A stretch of 64,000 bases of DNA from Oscillospiraceae bacterium. GTDB lineage: Bacteria > Bacillota > Clostridia > Oscillospirales > Oscillospiraceae. Made by a program: the position numbers and the translations under genes. The notes under the pieces were generated by a model that did no database searches, was not told the DNA's origin, and worked only from the letters and a program-made list of their open reading frames with translations. This document shows positions 45,507 to 55,639 of the stretch, one piece after another. Numbering within the stretch: the stretch's first letter is position 1; the number at the start of each line of letters is the position of its first letter. Location: the NCBI GenBank assembly GCA_017395935.1, contig JAFQNL010000013.1:1-64000 (forward strand), written 5' to 3'.

Positions 45507-45545
45507 AAAAAACCGCCGTCTCCCGGAAGAGACCGCGGCTTTTTC
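45507..45545 (-). terminator. Terminator of glgP
   Basis: CCGCCGTCTC / GAGACCGCGG with one mismatch, flanked by A6 and T5, so it works in either direction; it ends the converse glgP unit just after its stop at 45562. Confidence 0.8.
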
Positions 45546-45561
45546 TGATTTGAACGTTCAA

Positions 45562-47817
45562 TTACAGGTGCCAGATATCCCGGTTATACTCGGCGATGGT
45601 CCGGTCAGAGGAGAAGAAACCGGACATGGCGATATTGGTGAGCATCATCTTTGCCCAGCTCTCCCGATCCTCATAGGCCTCCAGCATCCGGTCCTTGACG
45701 GCGATATATTCCTTCAGGTCCAGCAGGGTCATGAACCAGTCCTTGGTCACAATCTCCTGATAGAGACGGATCAAGCTCTTCTGGTCTCCCATAGCCAGCA
45801 GCCGTTTATTGCAGATAAAGTCTACCAGAGGCATGATCTCAGGATCTTCATAGTAGTCGCGGGACCGGTAGCCGGCCGTCTCATAGAGCTTCATAACCTG
45901 GTCAGAGCTCTTGCCAAAGAGGAAGATGTTCTCCTCCCCTACCAGCTGGCAGATCTCCACGTTGGCGCCATCCAGTGTACCCAGCGTAACAGCGCCGTTG
46001 AGCATGAACTTCATATTTCCGGTGCCGGATGCCTCCTTGGAGGCCAGGCTGATCTGCTCAGAGATATCTGCGGCAGGAATGACCTTGGCCGCCCGGGTCA
46101 CGTTGTAGTTCTCAATCATGACAATCCGCAGCCAGGGCCAGACGTCAGGATCACTGTTGATCAGCTTTGCCATACACAGAATCAGATGGATAATGTCTTT
46201 GGCAATGGTATAGGCAGGCGCCGCTTTGGCGCCGAAGATCATGGTAATAGGCCGCTTGGGCAGGATACCTGCCTTGATATCCAGATACTTCCGGATGGCG
46301 TAGAGGACGTTGAGCTGCTGACGCTTATACTCATGCAGACGCTTGACCTGAACATCAAAGACGGAATCGGTGCAGATCTGAATGCCCTGATGCTGAAGCA
46401 GATCCTTCCGGAAAGCTTCCTTCGCCTCCTGCTTCACCTCCAGCAGCCGCCGGAGCACTTGAGGATCGTCCCGCCAGGCCAGCAGATCCTGCAGGCGGCT
46501 GCTATCGTCCTTGAAATCAGGGCCGATGAGCTCTTCCACAAGCTGCTTCAGAGGCTCGTTGCAGTGCAGCAGCCAGCGGCGGAAGGTAATTCCGTTGGTC
46601 TTGTTATTGAACTTTTTCGGGTAGAGCTCATAGAAATGCCGAAGCTCGGATTTCTTCAGGATGTCAGTATGCAGCGCGGCCACACCATTGACGCTGCAGC
46701 CAAAATGGATATCGATATGGGCCATGTGAACCCGTTCATCGCCGTCGATGATCTGAACCCGGGGGTCGGCATATCTGGTCCGGATCCGCTCATCCAGCTC
46801 CCGAATGATGGGAACGATAAGGGGAGCCGCCTGCTCCAGATAGCGCATAGGCCACTTTTCCAGCGCCTCGGCCAGAATGGTGTGGTTGGTATAAGCGCAG
46901 GTCTGCTCCACTTCCCGGATAGCCTCGTCCATGGTCAGGCCCCGCTCCATCAGCAGCCGGATCAGTTCGGGAATGATCATGGTCGGGTGGGTGTCGTTGA
47001 TCTGGACGACAACGTGCTCATGGAGCTGGTGGGGGTCAAAGCCCCGCTCCTCCAGCTCTTTCAGGATAAGCTGGGCGGTATTGGAGACCATGAAATACTG
47101 CTGATAAACCCGGAGAAGACGTCCGGCCTCGTCGCTGTCATCGGGATAGAGGAAGAGGGTAAGACAACGCTGGATATCAGTCTTATCGAAGCTGATACCG
47201 TCGGTAATAATACTCTCGTCTACTGTATCCAGATCGAAGAGATGGAGGGTATTCTTGCCGCCCTTCCAGCCGGGGACGTCGATATCGTACATGGTGGAAG
47301 TCACCATATGCTCACCCAGCCGGACCGGGAAATGAACACCAGTGGGACGCAGCCAGCCATCAGGGGTAATCCAAGGGTCTTTTTCCTCCCGCTGGCTGCC
47401 CCGGACAAAGCGCTGCCGGAAGAGGCCCTCGTGATAGTTCAGGCCGACGCCGTCGCCGGGCAGACCCAGCGCGGCGATGGAGTCCAGAAAACAGGCTGCC
47501 AGACGGCCCAGACCTCCGTTGCCCAGAGAGGGCTCGCACTCCTGCTCCTCCATCTCCTCCAGAGAGAATCCATACCGTCCCAGAACTTCCTTCGCCTCCT
47601 CAAAGAGGCCCAGATTGATCAGATTGTTGGACAGGAGCTTGCCGATGAGAAATTCCGCCGAAACGTAATAAAGCTTGCGCCGACCGGCAAACGTCTCCCG
47701 GTCCTTCAGTTCCTCCCCTGTTACTGCCATCAGGGCTGTGTAGACCTGTTCCCGACACGCGTGCTTCAGATCGGTGTCAAAGAGTTCTTTGAGCTTGCGT
47801 TCCAGTTTCAGTTCCAT
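45562..47817 (-). CDS. glgP: Glycogen/maltodextrin phosphorylase
   Basis: A 751-residue GT35 phosphorylase, releasing glucose-1-phosphate from alpha-1,4-glucans. It shows [23 protein letters not shown], the [13 protein letters not shown] phosphate region and the PLP lysine motif [15 protein letters not shown]. It is slightly shorter than the 800-residue E. coli enzyme at the N-terminus, like other clostridial members, which lack the allosteric extension. GGAGGAAACGAC precedes the ATG. It follows malQ by 54 bases. Confidence 0.96.
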   Translation of the reverse strand: MELKLERKLKELFDTDLKHACREQVYTALMAVTGEELKDRETFAGRRKLYYVSAEFLIGKLLSNNLINLGLFEEAKEVLGRYGFSLEEMEEQECEPSLGNGGLGRLAACFLDSIAALGLPGDGVGLNYHEGLFRQRFVRGSQREEKDPWITPDGWLRPTGVHFPVRLGEHMVTSTMYDIDVPGWKGGKNTLHLFDLDTVDESIITDGISFDKTDIQRCLTLFLYPDDSDEAGRLLRVYQQYFMVSNTAQLILKELEERGFDPHQLHEHVVVQINDTHPTMIIPELIRLLMERGLTMDEAIREVEQTCAYTNHTILAEALEKWPMRYLEQAAPLIVPIIRELDERIRTRYADPRVQIIDGDERVHMAHIDIHFGCSVNGVAALHTDILKKSELRHFYELYPKKFNNKTNGITFRRWLLHCNEPLKQLVEELIGPDFKDDSSRLQDLLAWRDDPQVLRRLLEVKQEAKEAFRKDLLQHQGIQICTDSVFDVQVKRLHEYKRQQLNVLYAIRKYLDIKAGILPKRPITMIFGAKAAPAYTIAKDIIHLILCMAKLINSDPDVWPWLRIVMIENYNVTRAAKVIPAADISEQISLASKEASGTGNMKFMLNGAVTLGTLDGANVEICQLVGEENIFLFGKSSDQVMKLYETAGYRSRDYYEDPEIMPLVDFICNKRLLAMGDQKSLIRLYQEIVTKDWFMTLLDLKEYIAVKDRMLEAYEDRESWAKMMLTNIAMSGFFSSDRTIAEYNRDIWHL

Positions 47818-47871
47818 AGTCGTTTCCTCCCTTTCCGGCCCTCAGACGGGCCGTACTTGATTAATTCTTCC

Positions 47872-49380
47872 TCAGTTCCAGTTCATCCGGCCATAGCGCA
47901 TGGTCATCCGGCGAACCTCCTTCTGGAGTTCCTCGTTGAGCACGTTCCGGCTCAGCCGCCAGCGCCAGTTTTCTCCCACAGTAGAAGGGGTATTCATCCG
48001 GCATTCATTGCCATAGCCCAGATAATCCTGGATGGGAATAATACAGTATTTGGATCGGCTGCCCAGCGCCAGAGAGACCAGAGGGATATACAGCTCATCC
48101 TGCGGCGTATAGGCATCGGCCAGATAGAGCCGAACCTGCTCCATCTCCTCGTCTGTGATGCTGTCCAGCCAACCGCTGATGGTCTCGTTGTCATGGGTTC
48201 CGGTGTAAGCCACACTATTTTCAATATAGTTATGGGGCAGGTAGTCGCTTGCCGAGCCGGTATCCCGGCTGTCAAATGCAAACTCCAGCACCTTCATGCC
48301 GGGGAAGCCGCTGTCCCGGACCATCTGTCGGACAGAGTCGGTCACATAGCCCAGGTCTTCGGCGATGACCTCATGCCAGCCCAGCCGATGCTCCACGGTT
48401 TGGAAGAGCTCAATACCCGGCCCCTTTTCCCAATGGCCGTCCTTTGCAGTCTTGCCAGCAGGGATGGCAAAATATTCATCAAAGCCCCGAAAATGATCGA
48501 TCCGGACCACGTCATAAAGTCGGAAGCAGTACCAAAGACGGTTTACCCACCAGTCATAGCCGGTATCCCGGTGATAGTCCCAACGGTAGAGGGGGTTGCC
48601 CCAGAGCTGACCGTCGGCAGAGAACCCATCGGGAGGACAGCCAGCCACAGCCACGGGCCGATTGTCGCCATCGAGCTGAAAGAGCCCGGGATTGGCCCAG
48701 GTATCGGCGCTGTCCATGGCCACATAGATCGGGATATCGCCGATAATACGGATCCCCTTGGCATTGGCGTAGTTCTTCAGCGCGAACCACTGCTGGAAGA
48801 ACTTGAACTGGAGATACTTCTGGAACTCGATATCAAAATAGAGCTCCCGGCGGTAATAATCCATGGCAAATCCCCAGCGCAGCCGGATATCCTCCGGCCA
48901 CTCAGGCCAGCTGGCCCCGTCAAACCGGTCCTTCAGAGCCATAAACAGCGCATAGTCGTCCAGCCACCAACTGTTTTCCCGGAGGAACTGCTGATAGGCA
49001 GGGTCACGGCTGATCTGGCTGCGCTGATAGGCCTTGCGCAGAAGCGGATAGCGTCGGTGGTAGAGCCGCTCATAATCCACCAGATTCTTATCGCCCTCTT
49101 CCAGCGCCTGATCACACTCTTCCCGGGTCAGAACGCCTTCGTCTATCAGCGTTTCCAGCGAGATGAAGTAGGGGTTGCCGGCATGGGTGGAAAAGGACTG
49201 GTATGGAGAGTCTCCATAGCTGGTGGGGCCCAGAGGAAGAATCTGCCAAAAAGTCTGTCCAGCCTCCTTAAGCCAGTCAACAAAGTCATAGGCCGCCTTG
49301 TCAAAACAGCCAATTCCGTATCTGGACGGCAGGCTGGTCACGGACAGGAGAATTCCTGCTGCTCGGTTCATCATATTCAT
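47872..49380 (-). CDS. malQ: 4-alpha-glucanotransferase (amylomaltase)
   Basis: A 502-residue GH77 enzyme. Motifs are AGILLSVTSLPSRYGIG, ILPLGPTSYGDSPYQ, the nucleophile DVVRIDHFRGF, acid/base VIAEDLG and GTHDNETI. It rearranges maltodextrins into chains that GlgP can shorten. The first ATG (49380) overlaps the preceding stop as ATGA and is four bases from GGAGG; in-frame ATGs at 49374 and 49371 are also well placed, so the true start may be two or three codons later. Confidence 0.95.
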   Translation of the reverse strand: MNMMNRAAGILLSVTSLPSRYGIGCFDKAAYDFVDWLKEAGQTFWQILPLGPTSYGDSPYQSFSTHAGNPYFISLETLIDEGVLTREECDQALEEGDKNLVDYERLYHRRYPLLRKAYQRSQISRDPAYQQFLRENSWWLDDYALFMALKDRFDGASWPEWPEDIRLRWGFAMDYYRRELYFDIEFQKYLQFKFFQQWFALKNYANAKGIRIIGDIPIYVAMDSADTWANPGLFQLDGDNRPVAVAGCPPDGFSADGQLWGNPLYRWDYHRDTGYDWWVNRLWYCFRLYDVVRIDHFRGFDEYFAIPAGKTAKDGHWEKGPGIELFQTVEHRLGWHEVIAEDLGYVTDSVRQMVRDSGFPGMKVLEFAFDSRDTGSASDYLPHNYIENSVAYTGTHDNETISGWLDSITDEEMEQVRLYLADAYTPQDELYIPLVSLALGSRSKYCIIPIQDYLGYGNECRMNTPSTVGENWRWRLSRNVLNEELQKEVRRMTMRYGRMNWN

Positions 49381-50243
49381 CCTTCCTCCCCGACAGGGGT
49401 CGTTTCAATCATCAGTCCAAAATGGTCAGAAATCACAGGCTCTGCTCCACCATCGAACATTACCCGGCTCTCCAGCACCGGCAGTTTACGGCTGCACCAA
49501 ATGTAGTCGATGCGCATTCCCCGATCTCGCTCGCCCTCGGGGATCATGCTCTCCCAGCCGTCTATCACACCGGGCACCGTATTCTCCCCCGTCCGCTGCC
49601 GTGCAAGCAGGTAGCTGTCCAGCCAGCCCGAGGCAGTCAGCGCGTCGTAGCCCTGATTTCTAACCTGAGCCGGACTGTTAAAGTCGCCCATAAGCCAGAC
49701 CGGGCAATTCCGGCGGTGGTCCAGCTTCCGGTTGAGTCTGAGCAGCTGGCGCTGAAAGGGTTCCTCCCGGTCCTGCCACCAGCCCATGTGGATCGAATAG
49801 AACCAGTCGTTCTGGCCCAGAACCCGGATGCCAAGGGCTTTTCTGGTCTGCCAGTTATTGTAGTCCTGACAGCCGGAAAGGAGAAAGCTGTCAATCTCCA
49901 CAATGGGCCTTCCCAAACTGAACAGGGCCAGCCCCTCATCAAACGAGCCAAACCCCCGTTTGACCGGCAGCCAGGTCCAGAAGCAGGAAAGTCCGGCCTG
50001 ATAGAGCCGCCGGGCTACCTGCGCGGCGTGATTGTCCCGGCGGATAGGCAGAGAGCACGCCTCGCCAAAGGAAAATCCATCCAGCAGCTCAGGGCCGGCC
50101 AGCGGCGCCTCCTGACTTTGGTTGACCTCCTGCATAGCAATGATGTCCGGTTTTTCCCGCAGCACGGTCTGGACAAACTCCTCCAGCTTTCGGGCATAGT
50201 CCTCCTCCAGAATGCTGTGGGTATTGATACTCATCAGCTTCAC
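49377..50243 (-). CDS. Endonuclease/exonuclease/phosphatase-fold protein, RgfB/MapP-like
   Basis: A 288-residue EEP-superfamily hydrolase with IIAMQEVNQ (metal Glu), GDFNSPAQVRN (Asp/Asn), RIDYIWCS and a final ISDHFGLM (catalytic Asp-His). The pattern and the opening KLMSINTHS match the RgfB-like group. One characterised relative, MapP of Enterococcus, removes phosphate from maltose 6'-phosphate. Placement as first gene before malQ and glgP supports a sugar-phosphate role here, but no PTS gene is visible. A GTG at 50243 gives the family's usual N-terminus; GTG 50252 is too near the AAGGAG site. Confidence 0.8.
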   Translation of the reverse strand: MKLMSINTHSILEEDYARKLEEFVQTVLREKPDIIAMQEVNQSQEAPLAGPELLDGFSFGEACSLPIRRDNHAAQVARRLYQAGLSCFWTWLPVKRGFGSFDEGLALFSLGRPIVEIDSFLLSGCQDYNNWQTRKALGIRVLGQNDWFYSIHMGWWQDREEPFQRQLLRLNRKLDHRRNCPVWLMGDFNSPAQVRNQGYDALTASGWLDSYLLARQRTGENTVPGVIDGWESMIPEGERDRGMRIDYIWCSRKLPVLESRVMFDGGAEPVISDHFGLMIETTPVGEEG

Positions 50244-50342
50244 CGCACTCACCTCTCCTTAGTATGCGTGAGATCCGTTTTCTGTCCCTTGCCAGAGATC
50301 AGAAATATATTTCCATTTGTTGCAGTTTGCTTTTCAAATCAC

Positions 50343-50371
50343 AATATAAAACGTTTCCAGAAATTATGCAA
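50343..50371 (-). promoter_or_regulatory. Promoter with LacI-type operator for EEP-malQ-glgP
   Basis: On the minus strand TTGCAT (50371-50366), 17 bases, TATATT (50348-50343). The spacer holds the palindrome AAACGTTT (50349-50356), the core of LacI/CcpA-family operators, next to the -10. This suits repression of maltodextrin genes by a LacI-type protein; the match to the full cre consensus is imperfect. Confidence 0.65.
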
Positions 50372-50477
50372 CTGCTTTTTTCTACTATTTTCAACTTCTG
50401 CGTTTTGTACAATTGGGTCCCGGTTTTCCCACTGTTCTCCTCCGCTTTCTGACACAATGACACAAGGAATCCGAGGG

Positions 50478-50516
50478 CAAAAACAAAAGCCCCTTCGCCG
50501 AAAGAGCGAAGGGGCT
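50478..50516 (-). terminator. Terminator of the LCP gene
   Basis: AGCCCCTTCGC / GCGAAGGGGCT stem (50488-50516) followed on the minus strand by TTTTGTTTTTG. Confidence 0.92.
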
Positions 50517-50526
50517 GAAGCAGTAT

Positions 50527-51549
50527 TTACTTGCCGTAAACAAACTCCTGGATATTGGCCCGGAGGGTATCCCAGCTGTGGGGAACCAGAACAGACATTC
50601 TGTTGATGCTCTGACCGGAATAGGCGCCATCCTCAGGGACTCGATACTCGTCGATCTCCTCAACGCCCATACTGTAGGCGGCCAGACCGTAGGTGAGAAT
50701 CTCGTCGTTGGTCATATCGGTGAGGACATTGCCAGCCACAGAGTCATAGACGGCCAGCAGATCAGTCCAGGGCTGATCCTTCAGCTGCTGGAAGATGGCC
50801 TGAATGACCACACGCTGACGCTGGGTACGGCCGAAGTCGTCCCGCTCGGTATCGGTCGCCACATGGCGGATCCGGGCATAAGCCAGAGCGGCCTCGCCGT
50901 CGAGATGGTTCATACCCTCAGACAGACCGGAGACAGGCGTATCGTTGTACTTCTTGCCGGCGTCGGAGTAGCAGCTGAGATAGTTGACTTCGGCCCTGTT
51001 GAGCTGAACATCAATGCCTCCCACGGCATCAACGATATCAACGAAGCTCTCGAAGTTGATCTCTACATTGTAGTCGATATGGATACCGAAGTTCTCTTCG
51101 ATCGTGGCGTCCAGCAGCTCAAATCCGCCAAAGGCATAGGCGGCGTTGATCTTGTTGTTGCTGTAGCCCGGGATCTGAACGTAGAGGTCACGCATGATGG
51201 AGAGCATGCTCAGTCGTTTATTTGCATTATCAATACTCAGCACGATCATGGTATCAGAACGAGCGCGCTGGCCGGGAACGCGGGTATCCTGACCAACGAT
51301 AAGCACATTGATGACCTCTTCCTTTTCTGACTCATCCACGCCGATCATCTCGCCCCAGTCCAGAGTGGACAGGTCCAGCGTGTCAGCAGCGTCAGTGTCT
51401 TCTTCGAAGTTCTCGGTAGTGAATTCGGTCTCTGCAGCAGTAATACGGTCGATCTTACCCAGTTGGACCTGCAGAAAGGCGTATGCGCCGATCACCATCA
51501 GAGCCAGGACGGTCAGGATGGTCAGGACCACTTTCCGTAATTTGGACAT
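50527..51549 (-). CDS. LytR-CpsA-Psr family cell-wall polymer ligase
   Basis: A 340-residue membrane protein. An N-terminal helix (about 7-25) anchors the extracellular LCP domain, which has VIVGQDTR, ARSDTMIVLSID, SIMRDLYVQIPG, FVDIVDAVGGIDV and LDGEAALAYARIRH. LCP enzymes move teichoic acids or capsule-like polymers from lipid carriers to peptidoglycan. GGAGG ten bases upstream supports 51549; longer in-frame starts would run into the promoter. A TTGACG-17-TAAAAT promoter precedes a 115-base leader with a perfect hairpin. Confidence 0.92.
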   Translation of the reverse strand: MSKLRKVVLTILTVLALMVIGAYAFLQVQLGKIDRITAAETEFTTENFEEDTDAADTLDLSTLDWGEMIGVDESEKEEVINVLIVGQDTRVPGQRARSDTMIVLSIDNANKRLSMLSIMRDLYVQIPGYSNNKINAAYAFGGFELLDATIEENFGIHIDYNVEINFESFVDIVDAVGGIDVQLNRAEVNYLSCYSDAGKKYNDTPVSGLSEGMNHLDGEAALAYARIRHVATDTERDDFGRTQRQRVVIQAIFQQLKDQPWTDLLAVYDSVAGNVLTDMTNDEILTYGLAAYSMGVEEIDEYRVPEDGAYSGQSINRMSVLVPHSWDTLRANIQEFVYGK

Positions 51550-51631
51550 CCCTGTGTTGCCTCCATTCAACTTGACAGCTGCCCCATTCAAAAGGCAGCC
51601 TGTAGTAAAAGACGATTCTGTTTCTATCAGT

Positions 51632-51655
51632 CTTAAGGCATAATAGTGCCTTAAG
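51632..51655 (-). other. Perfect palindrome in the LCP leader
   Basis: CTTAAGGCA-TAATAG-TGCCTTAAG, nine pairs, lies about 10 bases after the predicted start of the LCP transcript. It may be an operator or a leader stem-loop. Confidence 0.6.
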
Positions 51656-51670
51656 CGCAGACTTGTGACC

Positions 51671-51699
51671 ATTTTAGTCTCTATTCTGACTGCCGTCAA
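51671..51699 (-). promoter_or_regulatory. Promoter of the LCP gene
   Basis: On the minus strand TTGACG (51699-51694), 17 bases, TAAAAT (51676-51671). Confidence 0.85.
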
Positions 51700-51828
51700 G
51701 GTGTTTTCATATTTTTTAAGATTCCTCCTGACCGGGCAGGTTTTTATCGACTTTTTTTGGAATATTCATAGAAACTTCATTTCCTTGTGATAAGGTATGG
51801 TAAATCATCATGGACAGGAGTTGTCTTC

Positions 51829-53625
51829 ATGGGTCCGATCATTGGTATAGATCTGGGCACCACCAACAGCTGTGTTGCTGTTATCGAGGGTGGAAAGCCC
51901 ATTATTATTCCCAACGCCGAGGGAAACCGCACTACGCCCTCGGTCGTTGCCTTTACCAAGAGCGGCGAGCGTCTGGTAGGCGATCTTGCAAAACGGCAGG
52001 CCGTCACCAATTCCAGAGGCACCGTCTCTTCCATCAAGCGGGAAATGGGCACCGAATTTCGGATCGATCTGGACGGCCGCCGGCGCACACCGCAGGAGAT
52101 CAGCGCAATGATCCTCCACAAGCTTAAGACCGACGCCGAAGCCTATCTGGGCACCGAGGTCACCGACGCCGTTATCACCGTTCCCGCCTACTTCAACGAC
52201 GTCCAGCGTCAGGCTACTAAGGATGCCGGCCGGATTGCCGGACTGAACGTTCAGCGAATCATCAACGAGCCCACCGCAGCCGCTCTGGCTTACGGTCTGG
52301 ATCATGGCGAGAGCCAGAAGATCATGGTCTACGATCTGGGCGGCGGGACCTTTGACGTGTCCATTATTGAAATCGGTGACAACGTTATCGAAGTTCTCTC
52401 CACCTGCGGCGATAACCATCTGGGCGGCGATGACTTTGACCAGCGGCTGTGCAACTATCTGGTCAGCGAGTTCAAGCAGCAGACCCGCTTTAATCTGGCC
52501 AAAGATCCTCTGGCCCTCCAGCGGGTCCGGGAGGCGGCGGAAAAGGCTAAGAAAGAACTCTCCTCTTCCACCACTGCCGTGGTCAATCTTCCCTTCATCG
52601 CTCAAGACCGGAGCGGCCCTCTGCATATGGATCTCACCGTCACTCGGTCCGTCTTTGAACGGCTGACCCGGGATCTGATCGAACGGACCACCATGCCCGT
52701 TCAGACAGCCCTTAACGACGCCGGTCTCTCTGTCTCTCAGCTGAGCAAGGTGCTGCTGGTAGGCGGTTCCACCCGGATCCCCGCCGTCCAGGAGCATGTA
52801 CGCTCTCTGGTAGGTATGGCACCCAACAAAGCACTCAACCCCGACGAGTGCGTGGCATTGGGCGCCGCCATTCAGGGCGGCACTCTGGGCAGCGCCAGTT
52901 CCGGCAGTCTGGCTACTTCTTCCCCTGGTCAGGAGATTCTTCTGCTGGACGTAACTCCCCTCTCTCTGTCCATTGAGACAGTGGGCGGCGTAGCCACCCG
53001 GCTCATTGACCGAAACTCTACCCTGCCTGTCCGCTACTCCCAGATCTTCACCACTGCCTCCAACTTCCAGACCAGCGTGGAGATCCATGTTCTGCAAGGT
53101 GAGCGGCCCATGGCCCGGGATAATAAGACCATCGGAAAATTTAAGCTCACCGGCATCAAGCGTGCCCCTCGCGGTATCCCTCAGATTGAGGTGGCCTTTG
53201 ATCTGGACACCAACGGCATTCTGAAGGTTAGCGCCCGGGATCTGGGCACCGGCCGGGCACAGGAGATTACCATCTCCTCCAGTTCCAATCTCTCCGAGGC
53301 AGAGATTCAGCAGGCAATGCAGGACGCTGCCCAGTATGCCCATACGGACAAGCTGCGCAAAGAGGTCATGGAGCTTCGCAATCAGGCCGAGATTCAGGTT
53401 ATGGAAGTCAAAGAGGCGCTCCGGGTCTGCGGAAACAGCCTGGATCGTGCTGCCCGGAATCAGGTCAAGGGCGATCTAGCCGCGCTGGAAAAGCTGCTGA
53501 GCCGTCACCGGCCGGAAAAGCTGTCCCCAGACGTTCTCCCTGATCTCCGCCGGACCAACGATCAACTAAAGTTCTCTTCCGCGCTGCTGATGCAGATGTA
53601 CGCCAATTCCAGACCTGCCGAGTAA
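51829..53625 (+). CDS. Hsp70 chaperone, DnaK paralogue
   Basis: A 598-residue Hsp70. The ATPase half has [57 protein letters not shown] and [12 protein letters not shown]; the substrate half has [16 protein letters not shown] and a helical lid. It ends in ANSRPAE and lacks the acidic C-terminal tail EEV.. of housekeeping DnaK. No grpE, dnaJ or CIRCE element is adjacent. It is more likely a second Hsp70 than the main one. ACAGGAG precedes the ATG at 51829. xpaC follows behind its own promoter. Confidence 0.88.
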   Translation: MGPIIGIDLGTTNSCVAVIEGGKPIIIPNAEGNRTTPSVVAFTKSGERLVGDLAKRQAVTNSRGTVSSIKREMGTEFRIDLDGRRRTPQEISAMILHKLKTDAEAYLGTEVTDAVITVPAYFNDVQRQATKDAGRIAGLNVQRIINEPTAAALAYGLDHGESQKIMVYDLGGGTFDVSIIEIGDNVIEVLSTCGDNHLGGDDFDQRLCNYLVSEFKQQTRFNLAKDPLALQRVREAAEKAKKELSSSTTAVVNLPFIAQDRSGPLHMDLTVTRSVFERLTRDLIERTTMPVQTALNDAGLSVSQLSKVLLVGGSTRIPAVQEHVRSLVGMAPNKALNPDECVALGAAIQGGTLGSASSGSLATSSPGQEILLLDVTPLSLSIETVGGVATRLIDRNSTLPVRYSQIFTTASNFQTSVEIHVLQGERPMARDNKTIGKFKLTGIKRAPRGIPQIEVAFDLDTNGILKVSARDLGTGRAQEITISSSSNLSEAEIQQAMQDAAQYAHTDKLRKEVMELRNQAEIQVMEVKEALRVCGNSLDRAARNQVKGDLAALEKLLSRHRPEKLSPDVLPDLRRTNDQLKFSSALLMQMYANSRPAE

Positions 53626-53660
53626 TATCTTTGCTGGGCCCGATCCGGGCCGCCTGATTC

Positions 53661-53689
53661 TTGACGAATTTGGAAATACTATATATAAT
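53661..53689 (+). promoter_or_regulatory. Promoter of xpaC-telA-TPM genes
   Basis: TTGACG (53661-53666), 17 bases, perfect TATAAT (53684-53689). Confidence 0.9.
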
Positions 53690-53723
53690 CAAGATATTAT
53701 TTTATGAGAAAGGGGCAGATACA

Positions 53724-54374
53724 ATGAAGACCACCAAGCGCGTCCGTTCTGTCATGCCCGTCTATTTTATCGCTCTGGTCTGGGTCTATGCCGCTTTTGT
53801 AATCGGCATCCACGGCCTTATGGGCTATGTGACCACGACAATATTCTCTGTGGTCGCCTTTTTCGTTGGCCGGGCAATTTTCCCGGACAAATTTGAAGAG
53901 GTAGAGGTGCCTGATCCTGCTCCGGCCGAGCCCGAGGATCCCGAGGTTGCCGCCCTTATGAAGGAGCGGGAGCGGGCCATCAGCGAGATGCGCCGGCTCA
54001 ACGATAATATCGAGGACGAGGACATCTCGGCTCAGATTGACAAGATCGAGCAGACCACCGGCCGTATCTTTGACCATGTACTGGCTCACCCGGAGAAGAA
54101 ATCCTCTGTCCGCCGTTTCATGGACTACTATCTGCCCACCGTCCTGAAACTGCTCAATCAGTATGACCGGATGGACAGCACCGGCTCCGGAGGCGAAAAC
54201 GTCTCGGCCGCCAAGGAAAAAATCTCTTCCATGCTCACCACTGTATCGGCCGCCTTTGACAAGCAGCTGGACAGTCTTTTCCAGAACGACTATATGGACA
54301 TTGCCGCTGAGGTCTCTGTCCTCGAGCAGATGATGAATCAGGACGGTCTCACCGACAGCGGCCTGAAACTGTAA
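53724..54374 (+). CDS. XpaC-like 5-bromo-4-chloroindolyl phosphate hydrolysis protein
   Basis: A 216-residue protein. Two helices (about 13-30 and 34-50) are followed by a linker rich in Pro/Glu and a helical cytosolic domain: EVAALMKERERAISEMRRLNDN, then DYYLPTVLKLLNQYDRMD, the most conserved XpaC segment. Although the family name comes from a hydrolysis phenotype in Bacillus, XpaC partners with TelA in envelope stress and toxic-anion resistance loci. The ATG at 53724 follows AAAGGGG; the TTGACG promoter overlaps the only other in-frame start. telA follows after 65 bases. Confidence 0.88.
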   Translation: MKTTKRVRSVMPVYFIALVWVYAAFVIGIHGLMGYVTTTIFSVVAFFVGRAIFPDKFEEVEVPDPAPAEPEDPEVAALMKERERAISEMRRLNDNIEDEDISAQIDKIEQTTGRIFDHVLAHPEKKSSVRRFMDYYLPTVLKLLNQYDRMDSTGSGGENVSAAKEKISSMLTTVSAAFDKQLDSLFQNDYMDIAAEVSVLEQMMNQDGLTDSGLKL

Positions 54375-54439
54375 CCGCAGCTTCCCTTAAAGCCAATATC
54401 AAACAAGAGAGAAAATAGAAGGAATCGGAGGAATACACA

Positions 54440-55576
54440 ATGAGCGAGATCAATCTGACCCTGGACCCGATGGCTGCCCAGCAGCCCGCCGCCCCCACCC
54501 TGACACTGACCACTGAGGCTGAGGAGAAAAAAGAAACTCCTGTAGTCGATCTGGATGAGCAGATGCTCTCGGAAGCTGAGCGAAAAGTGGTGGAAGAGTT
54601 CTCCCAGAAGATCGACGTCCGTGACTCTACCATGATCCTCCAGTACGGTGTAGCCGCTCAGAAGAACGTGGCCGACTTCTCTGCCAACGCTCTCGCCAAA
54701 GTCAGTACCAAGGATCTGGGCGAGGTAGGCGATACGCTGTCCTCTCTGGTGGTGGAGTTGAAGAACAACGCTCCCGGTGAACAGAAGAAGACCGGCTTCT
54801 TCCGCCGTGCCAAGGTCCGTCTGGACGAAATGAAGAGCCAGTACGCCAAGGCTGAGGCCAATGTGGATCAGGTGGTTAAGATTCTGGAAAAGCATCAGGT
54901 CGAACTGATGAAGGACGTGGCCATGCTGGATCAGATGTATGAGCTCAATGAGCAGTACTACAAGGAACTGACCATGTATATTCTGGCCGGCAAAAAGCGC
55001 ATTAAGCAGCTTCAGGAAACTGAGCTGGCCGAGCTGAAGAAGAAGGCCGAAACCCACGGCCGTCAGGAAGACGCTCAGGCTTACAACGATTTTGCCAATC
55101 TGCTCAACCGGTTTGAAAAGAAGCTTCACGATCTGGAACTGACCCGGATGATCTCCATCCAGATGGGCCCCCAGACCCGGCTGCTGCAGAACAACGACAC
55201 TCTGATGATCGAAAAGATCCAGACCTCTCTGGTCAACACCATTCCTCTGTGGAAGAGCCAGATGGTACTGGCTCTGGGTCTGGAACGCTCCCGTCAGGCC
55301 ACCGCCGCTCAGAGCGCCGTGACCAACATGACCAACGACCTGCTGCGCAAGAACGCCGAGATGCTCCACATGGGCACCGTAGCCACCGCCCGTGAGGCTG
55401 AACGCTCCATCGTGGATATCGAGACGCTGCAGCATACCAATCAGGAGCTCATCGCTACGCTGGATGAGGTCATCACTATCCAGAACGAAGGCGCCGCCAA
55501 GCGTAAGGCCGCCGAGGCTGAGCTGGGCCGCATTGAAGGCGAGCTCAAGCAGAAGCTGCTCACCCTTCGGGGCTGA
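54440..55576 (+). CDS. TelA/toxic anion resistance family protein
   Basis: A 378-residue cytosolic, strongly helical protein. Conserved TelA pieces are FSQKIDVRDSTMILQYGVAAQ, YKELTMYILAGKKRI and IPLWKSQMVLALGLERS, and the last 150 residues look like a coiled coil. The family is linked with tellurite, nisin and cell-envelope stress resistance; its molecular task is unknown. Next to xpaC it probably works at the membrane face of the XpaC protein. CGGAGG precedes the ATG. Confidence 0.9.
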   Translation: MSEINLTLDPMAAQQPAAPTLTLTTEAEEKKETPVVDLDEQMLSEAERKVVEEFSQKIDVRDSTMILQYGVAAQKNVADFSANALAKVSTKDLGEVGDTLSSLVVELKNNAPGEQKKTGFFRRAKVRLDEMKSQYAKAEANVDQVVKILEKHQVELMKDVAMLDQMYELNEQYYKELTMYILAGKKRIKQLQETELAELKKKAETHGRQEDAQAYNDFANLLNRFEKKLHDLELTRMISIQMGPQTRLLQNNDTLMIEKIQTSLVNTIPLWKSQMVLALGLERSRQATAAQSAVTNMTNDLLRKNAEMLHMGTVATAREAERSIVDIETLQHTNQELIATLDEVITIQNEGAAKRKAAEAELGRIEGELKQKLLTLRG

Positions 55577-55639
55577 GAACTCTCTTCTCCCCGCCGAGGG
55601 GAGCGGACTCACTACACGAAAGAAAGCAGGTGATGTGCT

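Noticed and set aside
45550..49506. A 1318-codon plus-strand frame opposite glgP and malQ
   Set aside because: Antisense shadow of two strongly conserved enzymes.
51700..51828. CIRCE (HrcA) operator in front of the DnaK-like gene
   Set aside because: I looked for the TTAGCACTC/GAGTGCTAA pair and did not find it.
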